Shown: one piece after another, positions 7,613 through 15,253 of the stretch | Numbering within the stretch: the stretch's first letter is position 1 | Layout of the letters: each line of letters starts with the position of its first letter | Program-made: the position numbers and the translations under genes | DNA from: JADHLK01 sp038131695 | GTDB lineage: Bacteria > Pseudomonadota > Alphaproteobacteria > Puniceispirillales > Puniceispirillaceae | Assembly: GCA_038131695.1 (NCBI GenBank) | Contig: JAYPQA010000082.1 | Location: forward strand, 1-21,775 | Direction: 5' to 3' | DNA: 21,775 nt | Notes under the pieces: generated by a model | What the model was told of the DNA's origin: nothing | Databases searched by the model: none | Seen by the model: the letters and a program-made list of their open reading frames with translations, nothing else

Positions 7613-9067
7613 CTACCATAACAGCTTAGACTCGCCCAGCATCCTGCCAAATGCCAGGGCCGGTGTGATAGACATACCACCCACAAAGGCATTTCCAGAC
7701 AGCAATTCTCGTCCAAGCACTTCACCGGCCGCATAGAGACCGGGAATCACCGCGCCTTTTTGATTGAGAACCCGGCAATCACAATCGACAACCAGCCCTC
7801 CGCTGGAGGTGGCTGTGGTGCCGTGATTGCGGACGGCAAAAAAAGGCGGCTTTTTGATTTCCATCGGGCGATGCTGGCGGCCTAGCGGGTCGGGTGCCTT
7901 GCTGGCCAGCGCCTGATTATAGGCAGATAGGCTGGCAGCCAGCCCGGCAGGATCGATACCCGCCTGTGCGCCAAGCTCCTCAAGGCTTTGAGCCTTGGAA
8001 AAGGCTGGATGGCTGTTCCATAATTTATCCAGCCCCCTTGCCTGCCAGCTGGGCAGCAGCGGCGGAGCTTGCCCGGCGATGGCGGCATCCCAGACAATCC
8101 AGAAAGTCATCTCCGGAACTTTGAGCATGGCCTGTTGCTGAACGAACCTTTCTGGCTCATCCTCGCGCAGACAGCGTGCACCGGTCCGGTCAACATAAAT
8201 TTCCCAAGGCAGCCTTGCAGGCATCAGCAGCGGATTATCGCCCCGAGCTGTTTGCCGGCTGCCCGGCGGGTCTTCAATTCCGCCCACATGGGGGAGAAAA
8301 TATTTTGCCTGTCTTGTGGCCGCGCCAATTGCCCGCGCCGCCATCAGCCCGCCGCCGGTATTGGCCGGGTTAGCCCCGCCATAAAGCGACAGGCCATCTG
8401 TCATTTCGGCAAACAGGGCCGGATTCGCTGAATAGCCGCCGCTGGTCAGAACCGTTTGCGAAGCCGCTATATCACATCCAGAGCCATCGGCGCGCTGCAA
8501 ATGGGCCCCGGTTACCAGACCTCCTTCCATTTTAATTGTCTGGAGATGATGTTCTGCCAGAAACTGGATGTGGCCTGCCTCTATTTCGCGTCCCAGCTCT
8601 GGAACGATCAGTTCTGCAATGGATTGGCCGCGCTTTAATCCCCAATAGGTGCGGGGGGTCTGATAGGCCTCTAGCTCATGCAATATCGCCGGGCATTGCG
8701 GATCCCAATCCATGCCCAGCTGGTCAAGCCAGGCGATGATCTGCGGGGCCAGCTCACAGGCCAGTTTTACCATCTGCGCATCAGCCGTGCCGCCGGTAAT
8801 GCGCATGACATCATCAGCATGGGCTTGCGGGCTGTCATCAATGCCTATTTTTTGCTGCAGACGGGTTCCGCCAGCGCTGACATGGCCGGCTGCCCGCCAC
8901 AATGTGCCGCCGGGCCTTGTTCCGCTTTCTGCCAGAATAACCCGCGCCCCGCGGCGGGCGGCAAACAGGGCTGCCGGGATCCCTGCCGTGCCTGCGCCAA
9001 TGATAAGAACATCACAGGCTAGCCTGTCATCGCTTGCTTGATAAGCACCTGCCATAAAGAATCCCAC
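7613..9067 (-). CDS. FAD-dependent dehydrogenase/reductase of the fumarate reductase flavoprotein family
   Basis: A 484-residue soluble flavoprotein, intact. The dinucleotide-binding fold sits at the N-terminus (CDVLIIGAGTAGIPAALFAA, GxGxxG at about 24-29), followed by the ADP-ribose contact ILAESG. Other family landmarks are TVLTSGGYSANP (about 205-216), TSSGGLVVD (about 420) and the C-terminal FAD site GLYAAGEVLG...SGNAFVGGMS. This is the FAD_binding_2 architecture seen in fumarate reductases, 3-ketosteroid dehydrogenases and tricarballylate dehydrogenase, with no haem motif or signal peptide. It would oxidise or reduce a C-C bond in a small organic substrate; which one cannot be told. ATG at 9067 or 9055 could be the start. 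It heads a two-gene operon with the binding protein, so the imported compound may be its substrate. Confidence 0.85.
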   Translation of the reverse strand: MGFFMAGAYQASDDRLACDVLIIGAGTAGIPAALFAARRGARVILAESGTRPGGTLWRAAGHVSAGGTRLQQKIGIDDSPQAHADDVMRITGGTADAQMVKLACELAPQIIAWLDQLGMDWDPQCPAILHELEAYQTPRTYWGLKRGQSIAELIVPELGREIEAGHIQFLAEHHLQTIKMEGGLVTGAHLQRADGSGCDIAASQTVLTSGGYSANPALFAEMTDGLSLYGGANPANTGGGLMAARAIGAATRQAKYFLPHVGGIEDPPGSRQTARGDNPLLMPARLPWEIYVDRTGARCLREDEPERFVQQQAMLKVPEMTFWIVWDAAIAGQAPPLLPSWQARGLDKLWNSHPAFSKAQSLEELGAQAGIDPAGLAASLSAYNQALASKAPDPLGRQHRPMEIKKPPFFAVRNHGTTATSSGGLVVDCDCRVLNQKGAVIPGLYAAGEVLGRELLSGNAFVGGMSITPALAFGRMLGESKLLW

Positions 9068-9290
9068 AATACCCTAATGACCAGCCGGACACGCTCACCA
9101 GAGCAGATTTCCCGCCCAATCAAAATCACAGTCAGATATCACTAATAGACTTAATAGTGTTTTATGTTCTCAACTTTATGTCAATTTTTTAATTTACCCC
9201 AACAAAGAGGTCTTCTTTCCCCTTACAGAACCCTGCCAGAGACCGGCATTTAGGAAGATCAGGCATTTCGAGATTTGTTTTTTTGAGAAA
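9068..9290 (-). promoter_or_regulatory. Leader of the FAD dehydrogenase-binding protein operon, with candidate -35 and operator dyad
   Basis: 223 AT-rich bases with no gene. On the minus strand a perfect TTGACA lies at 9184-9179. Downstream, at 9140-9159, is an imperfect 20-base dyad whose arms are CACTA and TAGTG; it also contains the direct repeat TAATAG twice. The dyad covers the place where a -10 box would be expected, although no consensus -10 is visible. It is 73-92 bases ahead of the ATG at 9067. The size and symmetry fit a GntR-like or similar repressor site, but no regulator gene is nearby. Promoter and operator assignments are inference. Confidence 0.4.
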
Positions 9291-9378
9291 TGGTGCGGCT
9301 GAGAAGACTCAGAACTTCCACGGGTTTTATCCCACAGCGACCTCAACGCTGCGCGTCTACCAATTCCGCCACAGCCGC
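9291..9378 (-). tRNA. tRNA-Leu (anticodon GAG), CCA encoded, T-loop one base too long
   Basis: Read on the minus strand, the acceptor arms GCGGCTG and CAGCCGC pair perfectly and are followed by A and an encoded CCA. The D-arm is GCG/CGC around GAATTGGTAGA. The anticodon stem CAGCG/CGCTG encloses TTGAGGT, giving anticodon GAG (leucine, CUC/CUU). A class II variable arm GGG-ATAAAA-CCC follows. The T-stem is GGAAG/CTTCT, but the loop reads TTCTGAGT, eight bases instead of the invariant seven; removing the second-group T gives a normal TTCGAGT. The total is 88 bases, 87 when corrected. The extra base is probably another sequence error. Confidence 0.93.
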
Positions 9379-9524
9379 CCAGCCTGCCGATGCTATGCGC
9401 CCGGCTGCACAGCATGGCAGGGGCCGGGGGGGGCAGGCCATCCCTCTATCCCATACCGCGCCTTTTTTAGCAAGGGTGCAAATGGCGGGGTGCCAAATGC
9501 GGGTGGTTTTTGCTATCAAGGGGC
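9379..9524. other. Intergenic region between tRNA-Leu and lipB
   Basis: 146 bases separating divergent genes, so it should hold a tRNA promoter (minus) and a lipB promoter (plus). On the minus strand a weak pair, TTGCTA and GATAGA with 17 bases between, lies about 60-90 bases ahead of the tRNA. No good plus-strand promoter is visible. A run of eight G at 9426-9433 is the longest G/C homopolymer I noticed in the window. Confidence 0.3.
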
Positions 9525-10226
9525 ATGAACAGGCCGCCCTCACCCACCGCCGCGCCCAGCCTGCCGGTTTTTGACCATTGGCCGGGGCTGACCGCCTATC
9601 CGGACGCGCTGGCCCGTATGCAGGACCGGGCCGCCCGGCTGCGCGCCGGGACCGGGCCAGAGCAAATTATCCTGACCGAGCATCCGCCGGTCTATACCGC
9701 CGGCTCCTCAGCACGGGATGAGGAATTGCTGGATAGCGGGACAGCAGAGCTGGTGCGGACAGGGCGCGGCGGGCAATGGACCTGGCACGGGCCGGGCCAA
9801 CGTATTATCTGGCCGATCCTGCGTTTGGACAGGCGCGGCGGCGATGTGCGGGCTTTTGTGCGCGGGTTGGAAGGCTGGATAATCGATATGCTGGCCTGTT
9901 TTGCGGTTGAGGGCGTGCGGCGGGACGGGCTGCCCGGCGTGTGGGTGGCCAGGTCCGATATCGGCCTGCCGGATCGGCTGGACAAGATAGCCGCGCTGGG
10001 AATCCGGGTGTCTGGCTGGGTCAGCCAGCACGGGATCGCGGTTAATCTGGAGCCGGATTTGACCGCCTATGAAGGGATTGTGCCTTGCGGCGTTTCAGCA
10101 GAGGCTGGCGGCGTGACCTCGCTGGCTGATTTGGGGCTGCTGGTCTCAATGGCTGAGCTGGACATTGCGATTAGGGACACCGCCCGCCACTGGTTTGGCC
10201 CGGACAGGCCGCTGGGTTTGAGATAG
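9525..10226 (+). CDS. lipB: Octanoyltransferase LipB
   Basis: Transfers octanoyl groups from acyl carrier protein to lipoyl domains of 2-oxoacid dehydrogenases and the glycine cleavage H protein, the first step of lipoate synthesis in the cytoplasm. The protein has 233 residues, normal for the family. Landmarks in order: TEHPPVYTAG (about 51-60), RGGQWTWHGPGQ (81-92), the catalytic lysine in DKIAALGIRV (Lys154), SQHGIAVNLEPDL, and the catalytic cysteine in GIVPCGVS (Cys188). I chose the ATG at 9525; an in-frame TTG at 9510 is a weaker alternative. Both the Cys and the Lys are present, so it should be active. It converges on the next gene with only five bases between the stops. Confidence 0.95.
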   Translation: MNRPPSPTAAPSLPVFDHWPGLTAYPDALARMQDRAARLRAGTGPEQIILTEHPPVYTAGSSARDEELLDSGTAELVRTGRGGQWTWHGPGQRIIWPILRLDRRGGDVRAFVRGLEGWIIDMLACFAVEGVRRDGLPGVWVARSDIGLPDRLDKIAALGIRVSGWVSQHGIAVNLEPDLTAYEGIVPCGVSAEAGGVTSLADLGLLVSMAELDIAIRDTARHWFGPDRPLGLR

Positions 10227-10231
10227 GGGAA

Positions 10232-10639
10232 CTACCCCCGCCCCAGCCAGTCCAGCAGCGGGGCGATGGCGTGGGCGGCGCGGACGGCATCCCCCTCCAG
10301 CTGGGCCGCATCAAGGGCAAAGGGGCGGGCCTCATCGGGGCTGTCATGATGCAGAATCTGGTTGCGGCGGCGGCGCAGCCAATTCAGCTCGCGCACCTCA
10401 TCTGCGGACAGATAGCCTGTTCCCAGCCTGTCTGGCCCATCCCCCGATAGATCCCCCGGCAGATCCGTCGGCTCCTGCACCGCGACATCGGCCAGCGCCG
10501 CCAGCAGAACAACAATCGAGAGCGACAGGCCAGCACCAGCTGCCCGCTTTGCCTCCTCCAGCAATAGCTGGCCATGCGGGCCGAGGCCGCCGGTCTCCAG
10601 CTGTCCCAGAATACCGACAAGCCCTGCTTTGCCTGCCAT
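10232..10639 (-). CDS. Hypothetical protein with an RNxxxH-like motif
   Basis: A 135-residue protein whose ATG shares one base with the ATP12 stop (TGATG), so it is co-translated with that gene. It is mostly predicted helix: one from about 22 to 55 (a hydrophobic stretch LSLSIVVLLAALADVAV that could also be a short membrane segment), a Gly/Asp-rich linker, then LSADEVRELNWLRRRRNQILHH (about 78-98) and a final helix. R92-N93...H97 matches the RX4-6H pattern that marks HEPN domains, but a single short motif is weak evidence and I do not recognise the family. Last gene of the rarA-to-ATP12 run; no terminator is visible behind it. Confidence 0.68.
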   Translation of the reverse strand: MAGKAGLVGILGQLETGGLGPHGQLLLEEAKRAAGAGLSLSIVVLLAALADVAVQEPTDLPGDLSGDGPDRLGTGYLSADEVRELNWLRRRRNQILHHDSPDEARPFALDAAQLEGDAVRAAHAIAPLLDWLGRG

Positions 10640-11337
10640 CAGCCTGCCTCCAGCAAGGATAATAGCCGGCCCGCCTCTGCCAACTCTGCGGCAATGGCCT
10701 TGCGGCGCTCCTCAGCCTCACCATCCTGGCCCCATTTTTCCGCCTGCCAAATTTCATCCAGAAAGGCGAGGCTGTGCAAATCCGCAGCCTCTATCGCGCC
10801 CTCAACAAAGGCCAGCCCCAGCACGGCTGAGCCGCCCAGCTGCGCCGCCCTGACCAGCATACCAAGGCGCCAATCATCCAGAACCTCGAGAAGCTGCGGC
10901 CAGCGCGCCGCCGCTTCTGCGGATTGCTGCAGCGGCATCACCCCGTCTGTTACCGCCAGCTGCAGCCGGTGACGGCTGGCCAGCCAATCCAGCCAGGGAT
11001 CCCAGTTTTCGCGCTGGCGGGCGGCAAGGCCGGCATCTGTATCCGTGCGGTAGCAGAGCAAATCATTCAGCCCGTAGCGGGTCATCTCCTCTTGCAGGCT
11101 GCCGCGTTGCGGACGCACCCGGTCCAGCACCGTGGCGGCCAGGCTGAATTGTGGCATCCGGTCTGGCTGTATCTCCTCGCCTGCCTGCTGCCATTCCCCG
11201 GCTATCGCACTGGCCAACCCCTCCGAAGGCAGCTCAAGCGGCTGGCCCATCGGGGTTTTCAGCTCTCTTGTATCCAGAAAAATCTGCCAGCCAGTGGCCG
11301 AGGGCCGGTAATCCGCCTGTTTCCAGAAGCGGCGCAT
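10639..11337 (-). CDS. ATP12 family chaperone protein (F1-ATPase assembly)
   Basis: A 232-residue homologue of the mitochondrial Atp12p chaperone, which helps the F1-ATPase alpha subunit assemble. The family is found in mitochondria and Alphaproteobacteria, which supports the taxonomic call. Landmarks: N-terminal MRRFWKQADYRP and GWQIFLDTRELKTPMGQPL, the family stretch EWQQAGEEIQPDRMPQFSLA (about 49-68), NDLLCYRTD (about 91-99), and the C-terminal SLAFLDEIWQAEKWGQD. It is complete. The start overlaps the phosphatase stop (TAATG) and its stop overlaps the next small gene, so it lies inside a tightly packed operon. Confidence 0.92.
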   Translation of the reverse strand: MRRFWKQADYRPSATGWQIFLDTRELKTPMGQPLELPSEGLASAIAGEWQQAGEEIQPDRMPQFSLAATVLDRVRPQRGSLQEEMTRYGLNDLLCYRTDTDAGLAARQRENWDPWLDWLASRHRLQLAVTDGVMPLQQSAEAAARWPQLLEVLDDWRLGMLVRAAQLGGSAVLGLAFVEGAIEAADLHSLAFLDEIWQAEKWGQDGEAEERRKAIAAELAEAGRLLSLLEAG

Positions 11338-12011
11338 TATCTGGCCCCCAGCGCCTGTTCCAAACGCACCGACAGCTGGTCAAAATCTGGCAGAATAGCC
11401 CGCGCCCCGGCCGTTTCCAGAACAGCGCTGCCATGACAGCCCCAGCCGACACCGACAAAGCCTATGCCCGCATTGGCGGCGCAACCTGCATCAATTTCGG
11501 TATCCCCGATCAAGAGCGTATCCATCTTCTCGCTGCCCAGCCGCCGCATTGCCTCCAAAGCCATATCCGGGGCCGGTTTTGGGGTCACTTCATCGACTGT
11601 AAGGCTGACATCGAGCAGCGGCTTCAGATTATGGGCTTCCAGCAGATAATCCAGGCCGGCCCGCCCCTTATTGGTCACAATACCGGTCAACCAGCCTTCT
11701 GCCTGCAAGCTGGCCAGTGCCTCTCTGGCCCCGTCATAGAGCGGTTCAGGCTGGCGTTGCCCAGCAGCGATTTCGCGGCTGTTGATCTGGCGATAGGTTT
11801 GAAACAGCTGGGCAGCCAGCTGGTCATCCCCGCCAGTATAATCCTCTGCCAGATTTTCAAAACCGCGCCCGATATTGCCGCGGATAGTGCTAGTGGTCGG
11901 CACCGGCACGCCGATTTCCTCACAAGCCAGCTGGACCAGCCGGATAATCGTGGCAATGCTGTCACACAAGGTGCCGTCAAAGTCAAACAGGGCAGCGCGC
12001 AAAGGGGTCAT
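11337..12011 (-). CDS. HAD-superfamily phosphatase, phosphoglycolate phosphatase (Gph)-like
   Basis: A 224-residue cytoplasmic haloacid-dehalogenase-type hydrolase, complete. Motif I is FDFDGTLCDS (nucleophile Asp10, general acid Asp12), motif II is IVTNKG (Thr113), motif III is the lysine in TPKPAPD (Lys145) and motif IV is IGDTEID (Asp170, Asp174). The helical cap between motifs I and II is of the beta-phosphoglucomutase/Gph type. Phosphoglycolate is one possible substrate, but HAD specificity cannot be read from sequence. The arrangement of a pseudouridine synthase, this phosphatase and ATP12 in one direction is familiar in Alphaproteobacteria. Confidence 0.9.
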   Translation of the reverse strand: MTPLRAALFDFDGTLCDSIATIIRLVQLACEEIGVPVPTTSTIRGNIGRGFENLAEDYTGGDDQLAAQLFQTYRQINSREIAAGQRQPEPLYDGAREALASLQAEGWLTGIVTNKGRAGLDYLLEAHNLKPLLDVSLTVDEVTPKPAPDMALEAMRRLGSEKMDTLLIGDTEIDAGCAANAGIGFVGVGWGCHGSAVLETAGARAILPDFDQLSVRLEQALGAR

Positions 12012-12039
12012 CTCTCAAAATATCCTTGTTAAAAAAACT

Positions 12040-13010
12040 CTATATAAAGTCGGGCATTTCCCTAGGCACGGCCTCTGCCAGCCCCAGAAAATCCAGCGCC
12101 ATGCGGAACGGCTCAGGCAGCGGGGCGGCCAGCCGGGTGCCATCGGGCAGGGTCATAAAAGCGCTGTGCAGATGCAGCTGTCTGGCCAGCTCCGCTATCG
12201 GATGGGCGGCGGCCCCGGCATATTTGCCATCTCCCAGAATCGGGGCCCCAAGGCTGGCCAAATGCACCCGCAGCTGATGCGTGCGCCCGGTGACAGGCCG
12301 CAAGGCCAGCAAACAGATCGCACCGGCCTGACCCAATTTCCGAAACAGGGTCAAGGCAGGCTGGCCAGATGCATCAGGGCGCATTTTTTCGCCGCCCACC
12401 GGCCCGCTTTTGGCCAAGGCGGCGGTGATCCGGCCAGCCGGGCCCGGATCCCCGATGCTGAGTGCCAGATAGCATTTTTCCATCCGGCGTTCCCTTAAAT
12501 CAGCCCTCAGATCGCGGGCGACGCGCGCCTTGGCCAACAGCAACAGCCCGCTGGTATCGCGATCCAGCCGATGCACCAAAAGCGGCCCTGTCCGCGCCAA
12601 TCCGGCCTGCAACATTCCGTCGATATGGCGGCTGGTGCGGCTGCCGCCCTGACAGGCGAGACCGGCCCGGGCTTGTTCAGGGCGAGCCAGCGCTGCCCTC
12701 TTCTATCTGCATATCGGCAATCAGGGCGCGGGCTTCCACTCTGCTGGCAGGGGGCCGGGCGGTGGCCAGAGGGGGACGGGCTGCCGCGTGCCTCTGCCTG
12801 TGCAGCAGCAAGCAGCCAGTCCGGCAGGCTGAGCAGCTGGCCCGGTATCAGACGGGTATTGGACCTCGCTTTGGCCCCATCCAGCCTGATCTGGCCGGAA
12901 CGCAAGCTCTTTTCAATCTGCGCCTGGCGCAAATGCGGATGCGAGCGGCGCAAAAACCGATCAAGGCGCGTGCCCTCCTCACCCTCTGGGACTTGCAACT
13001 CTGCCATCAC
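12040..13010 (-). CDS. RluC/RluD-type 23S rRNA pseudouridine synthase (three apparent frameshifts)
   Basis: Converts uridines to pseudouridine in large-subunit rRNA. The N-terminal 60 residues form an S4 RNA-binding domain (GTRLDRFLRRSHPHLRQAQI, SGQIRLDGAK). The catalytic motif is HRLDRDTSGLLLLAK with the invariant Asp, and the C-terminal part has PVTGRTHQLRVHLASLGAPI and GDGKY. In between, the frame shifts near 12775-12782, at CCC 12696-12698 (one G missing on the coding strand) and near 12664-12671. Correcting these restores VEARALIADMQIEEG, QRWLALNKP and GLACQGGSRTSRHIDGML, a normal RluC core. The corrected protein is about 322 residues. M1 or M2 may be the start. The breaks are probably sequence errors, but the gene is not strictly essential, so real loss cannot be excluded. 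Confidence 0.85.
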
Positions 13011-13028
13011 ACTGTCAAAAACTGTTTC

Positions 13029-13901
13029 TCATGCGTTCTGATTAGACGATTCAACGCCAAATATCCAGCCTTCTGCCTGTGCCGCCTGCGGCAGCTGCCA
13101 GACTGCCGGGCGATCTGCCAGCCAGCGCAAGGCCGCAGCCGAAACCAGCGCATCCGCCTCATCCCCGTCCGGCCCTTTGGCGATAAAGTCACCAGCAACC
13201 GGCTGGCTGTTGTAAAATCCCAAAGCCTTGTTCAGGGTGCCGGTATCAGAGGCCGGTTTCAGCCCGGCGCGGGCAAAATACCAACCGGGGAAAATCTCGG
13301 TCAGCATCAGCGGCGCCCGGTGCGGGTCTTCAAAGGGCCAGCGCGCCGCCCGCCCGGCCAGATGGTGCAAGAGCCGCATCCCAGCCAGCGAGCCGGTGCC
13401 AACTCCGGCCGGGCCGACACAGTTAAAGACCGGGCTGGGGCTGCGAAACTGGCGGGCGGCCCGTTCGGTTTCCCGCCTGCGTGAGGCAAATAAATCGCCG
13501 CGCTGGCCCGGTGCATTGAAATAGCGGCCCAGCTCAGGATGTTGCCAAATAGCCCCGCCATAATAATCCGGAGAGGCCTGCCCCAGCCTGTCTATCAGGG
13601 CCCAGAGCTCTTGCGGGCGGGGCGGGCTGTCCGGCCAGCCGGGAAAATAGGCCCCGGTATCAGCAAAAGCGAAGGCAAAGGCAAAATCCACCCCGGCCAG
13701 CAACCGCCCCTGTTCTGAAAACCGCAGCAGCCAGTCCAGCACAGCTGCCCGTGACCAGGCCCGACCGCTGGGCGGCGCGACCAGCTGCGGCGGGGCTGAG
13801 CTGCCCGCCTCGGCCAGCGCAATACGGATGCCGGCATGGGCCCGGCCCTTGGCCCCGGACCAGTCAATGCCGGCAAACCAGTCAAATCCAGAGCTGGTCA
13901 T
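13029..13901 (-). CDS. DUF429-like protein, probable RNase H-fold
   Basis: A 290-residue protein of unknown function, intact. It shows the acidic pattern of DUF429-type RNase H-fold proteins: Asp13 in FAGIDWSGAKG, Asp72 in LLAGVDFAFAF, Glu202 in LTEIFPGWYF and the cluster GDEADALVSAAALRWLA (Asp247, Glu248, Asp250). In known RNase H-fold nucleases such spaced acidic residues bind catalytic metals; whether DUF429 proteins cleave nucleic acid is not established. Its ATG overlaps the rarA stop (ATGA) and it runs on to the pseudouridine synthase after 18 bases. In several alphaproteobacteria I recall a crcB gene at this place, so this may be a local replacement. Confidence 0.72.
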   Translation of the reverse strand: MTSSGFDWFAGIDWSGAKGRAHAGIRIALAEAGSSAPPQLVAPPSGRAWSRAAVLDWLLRFSEQGRLLAGVDFAFAFAFADTGAYFPGWPDSPPRPQELWALIDRLGQASPDYYGGAIWQHPELGRYFNAPGQRGDLFASRRRETERAARQFRSPSPVFNCVGPAGVGTGSLAGMRLLHHLAGRAARWPFEDPHRAPLMLTEIFPGWYFARAGLKPASDTGTLNKALGFYNSQPVAGDFIAKGPDGDEADALVSAAALRWLADRPAVWQLPQAAQAEGWIFGVESSNQNA

Positions 13902-15169
13902 GCGCCGGTCTCACCCTTGCGGGCGCGCAGCTTGTTCCACCAGGCCAGCCGCTTGGCGATCTCGCGCTCAAAGCCGCGTTCCACCGGCTGATAGAAAACC
14001 GGCCTGCCGAGCGCATCGGGAAAGCAATTCTGGCCGGAAAACCCGTCCGGGTCCTCATGGTCATAGGCATAGCCCTTGCCATAGCCCAAATCCTTCATCA
14101 GCGCGGTCGGCGCGTTCAAAATATGTTCCGGCGGCATCAGCGCCCCGCCATCGCGGGCTGCACGGCTGGCCTTTTTCCAGGCTATATAGCTGGCATTGGA
14201 TTTCGGGGCCGTCGCCAAATAAATCACCAGCCGGGCAATCGCCAAATCGCCCTCCGGGCTGCCCAGCCGCTCATAGGCCTGCCAGGCGGCTATCGCACGG
14301 GCCTCGGCTTCCGGCTCAGCCAGACCTATATCCTCTGTGGCAAAGCGGGTCAGGCGGCGCAGAATATAATGCGGGTCCTCACCCGCCCCCAGCATCCGCG
14401 CCAGCCAGTAAAGCCCAGCATCACAATCCGAAGCGCGCAGCGACTTATGCAAGGCAGAAATCAGATTGTAATGCTCATCTCCGGCGCGGTCATAATTCAG
14501 CGCCCGCCGCGACAGGAATTCAGCCAAACCATCGGCATCCAGCAGCCCCTCTGATTGCGGCCGGCCAGCCAGCCTTTCAACCAGATTCAGCAAATAGCGC
14601 CCATCCCGGTCTGCCATCACCAGCAGCGCCGCCCGCGCCCCCTCATCCAGCGGCAATTTGCGGCCCAGATGCGCCTCAGCCCGGCCCAGAATAACAGCCA
14701 GCGCCGCCTCATCCAGCGGATTGAGAACAATCACCTGACAGCGCGAGAGAAGCGCACTGTTCAGCGCAAAGGACGGGTTTTCCGTTGTCGCGCCGATCAG
14801 CCGGACAATCCCCTGTTCTATCGCCGGTAACAGCGCGTCCTGCTGGGCCTTGTTAAAGCGGTGAATCTCATCGACAAATAACAGCGTGCTGATACCTGCC
14901 GCAAAGCGCGTCTCCGCCTGTTTGAAAACCCGGCGCAAATCGGCCACCCCATCAAACACAGCAGACAGGGCGGTAAAATCCTGCCCCGCCGCCTCTCCCA
15001 AAATACGGGCGATGGTGGTCTTGCCGCTGCCGGGCGGGCCCCAGAGGATCAGCGAGCCGGTCTCCAGAAACCCGGCCCCCTGTCCGGTCAGCTGCGGCTG
15101 GCCAACCACCCCAGCCAGACTGGTCGGGCGCAGCCTTTCTGCCAGCGGTATCGGTTTATCCTGCGTCAT
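13898..15169 (-). CDS. rarA: Replication-associated recombination protein RarA (MgsA), AAA+ ATPase
   Basis: A clamp-loader-like AAA+ ATPase that acts at stalled replication forks. 423 residues from the ATG at 15169 (MTQDKPIPLAERLRP); the frame is open for 12 more codons to 15205, but the family normally starts close to PLAERLRP. Landmarks: VVGQPQL, Walker A WGPPGSGKTT (about 43-52), Walker B LLFVDEIHRFNKAQQDALLP (DEIH 100-103), sensor 1 IGATTENPSF (125-134) and the arginine finger in LLSRC (about 143). The C-terminal oligomerisation domain has SALHKSLRASDCDAGLYWLA and EDIGLAEP. It is intact and overlaps the next gene by ATGA. No clear ribosome binding site is seen at either start. Confidence 0.94.
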   Translation of the reverse strand: MTQDKPIPLAERLRPTSLAGVVGQPQLTGQGAGFLETGSLILWGPPGSGKTTIARILGEAAGQDFTALSAVFDGVADLRRVFKQAETRFAAGISTLLFVDEIHRFNKAQQDALLPAIEQGIVRLIGATTENPSFALNSALLSRCQVIVLNPLDEAALAVILGRAEAHLGRKLPLDEGARAALLVMADRDGRYLLNLVERLAGRPQSEGLLDADGLAEFLSRRALNYDRAGDEHYNLISALHKSLRASDCDAGLYWLARMLGAGEDPHYILRRLTRFATEDIGLAEPEAEARAIAAWQAYERLGSPEGDLAIARLVIYLATAPKSNASYIAWKKASRAARDGGALMPPEHILNAPTALMKDLGYGKGYAYDHEDPDGFSGQNCFPDALGRPVFYQPVERGFEREIAKRLAWWNKLRARKGETGA

Positions 15170-15253
15170 GGGGCTGATTATGCGGCAGTTCGCCTGCCAT
15201 ATCAAAACAAAACAGCCGCACCCAACCGGCCCGCCTACCCAGCACCAAAAGCC

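Noticed and set aside
9291..9378. tRNA-Leu as an attachment site for an integrated element
   Set aside because: No integrase, no repeated tRNA 3' end and no change in gene style on either side within the window.
9426..9433. Run of eight G as a phase-variation tract
   Set aside because: It lies between the tRNA and lipB, not in a coding region or within a recognisable promoter spacer, so there is no reason to expect switching. Its length may also be unreliable in this sequence.
10226..10239. Short GGGG-AACTA-CCCC hairpin between the convergent lipB and small hypothetical gene as a terminator
   Set aside because: Only four pairs and no T run on either strand.
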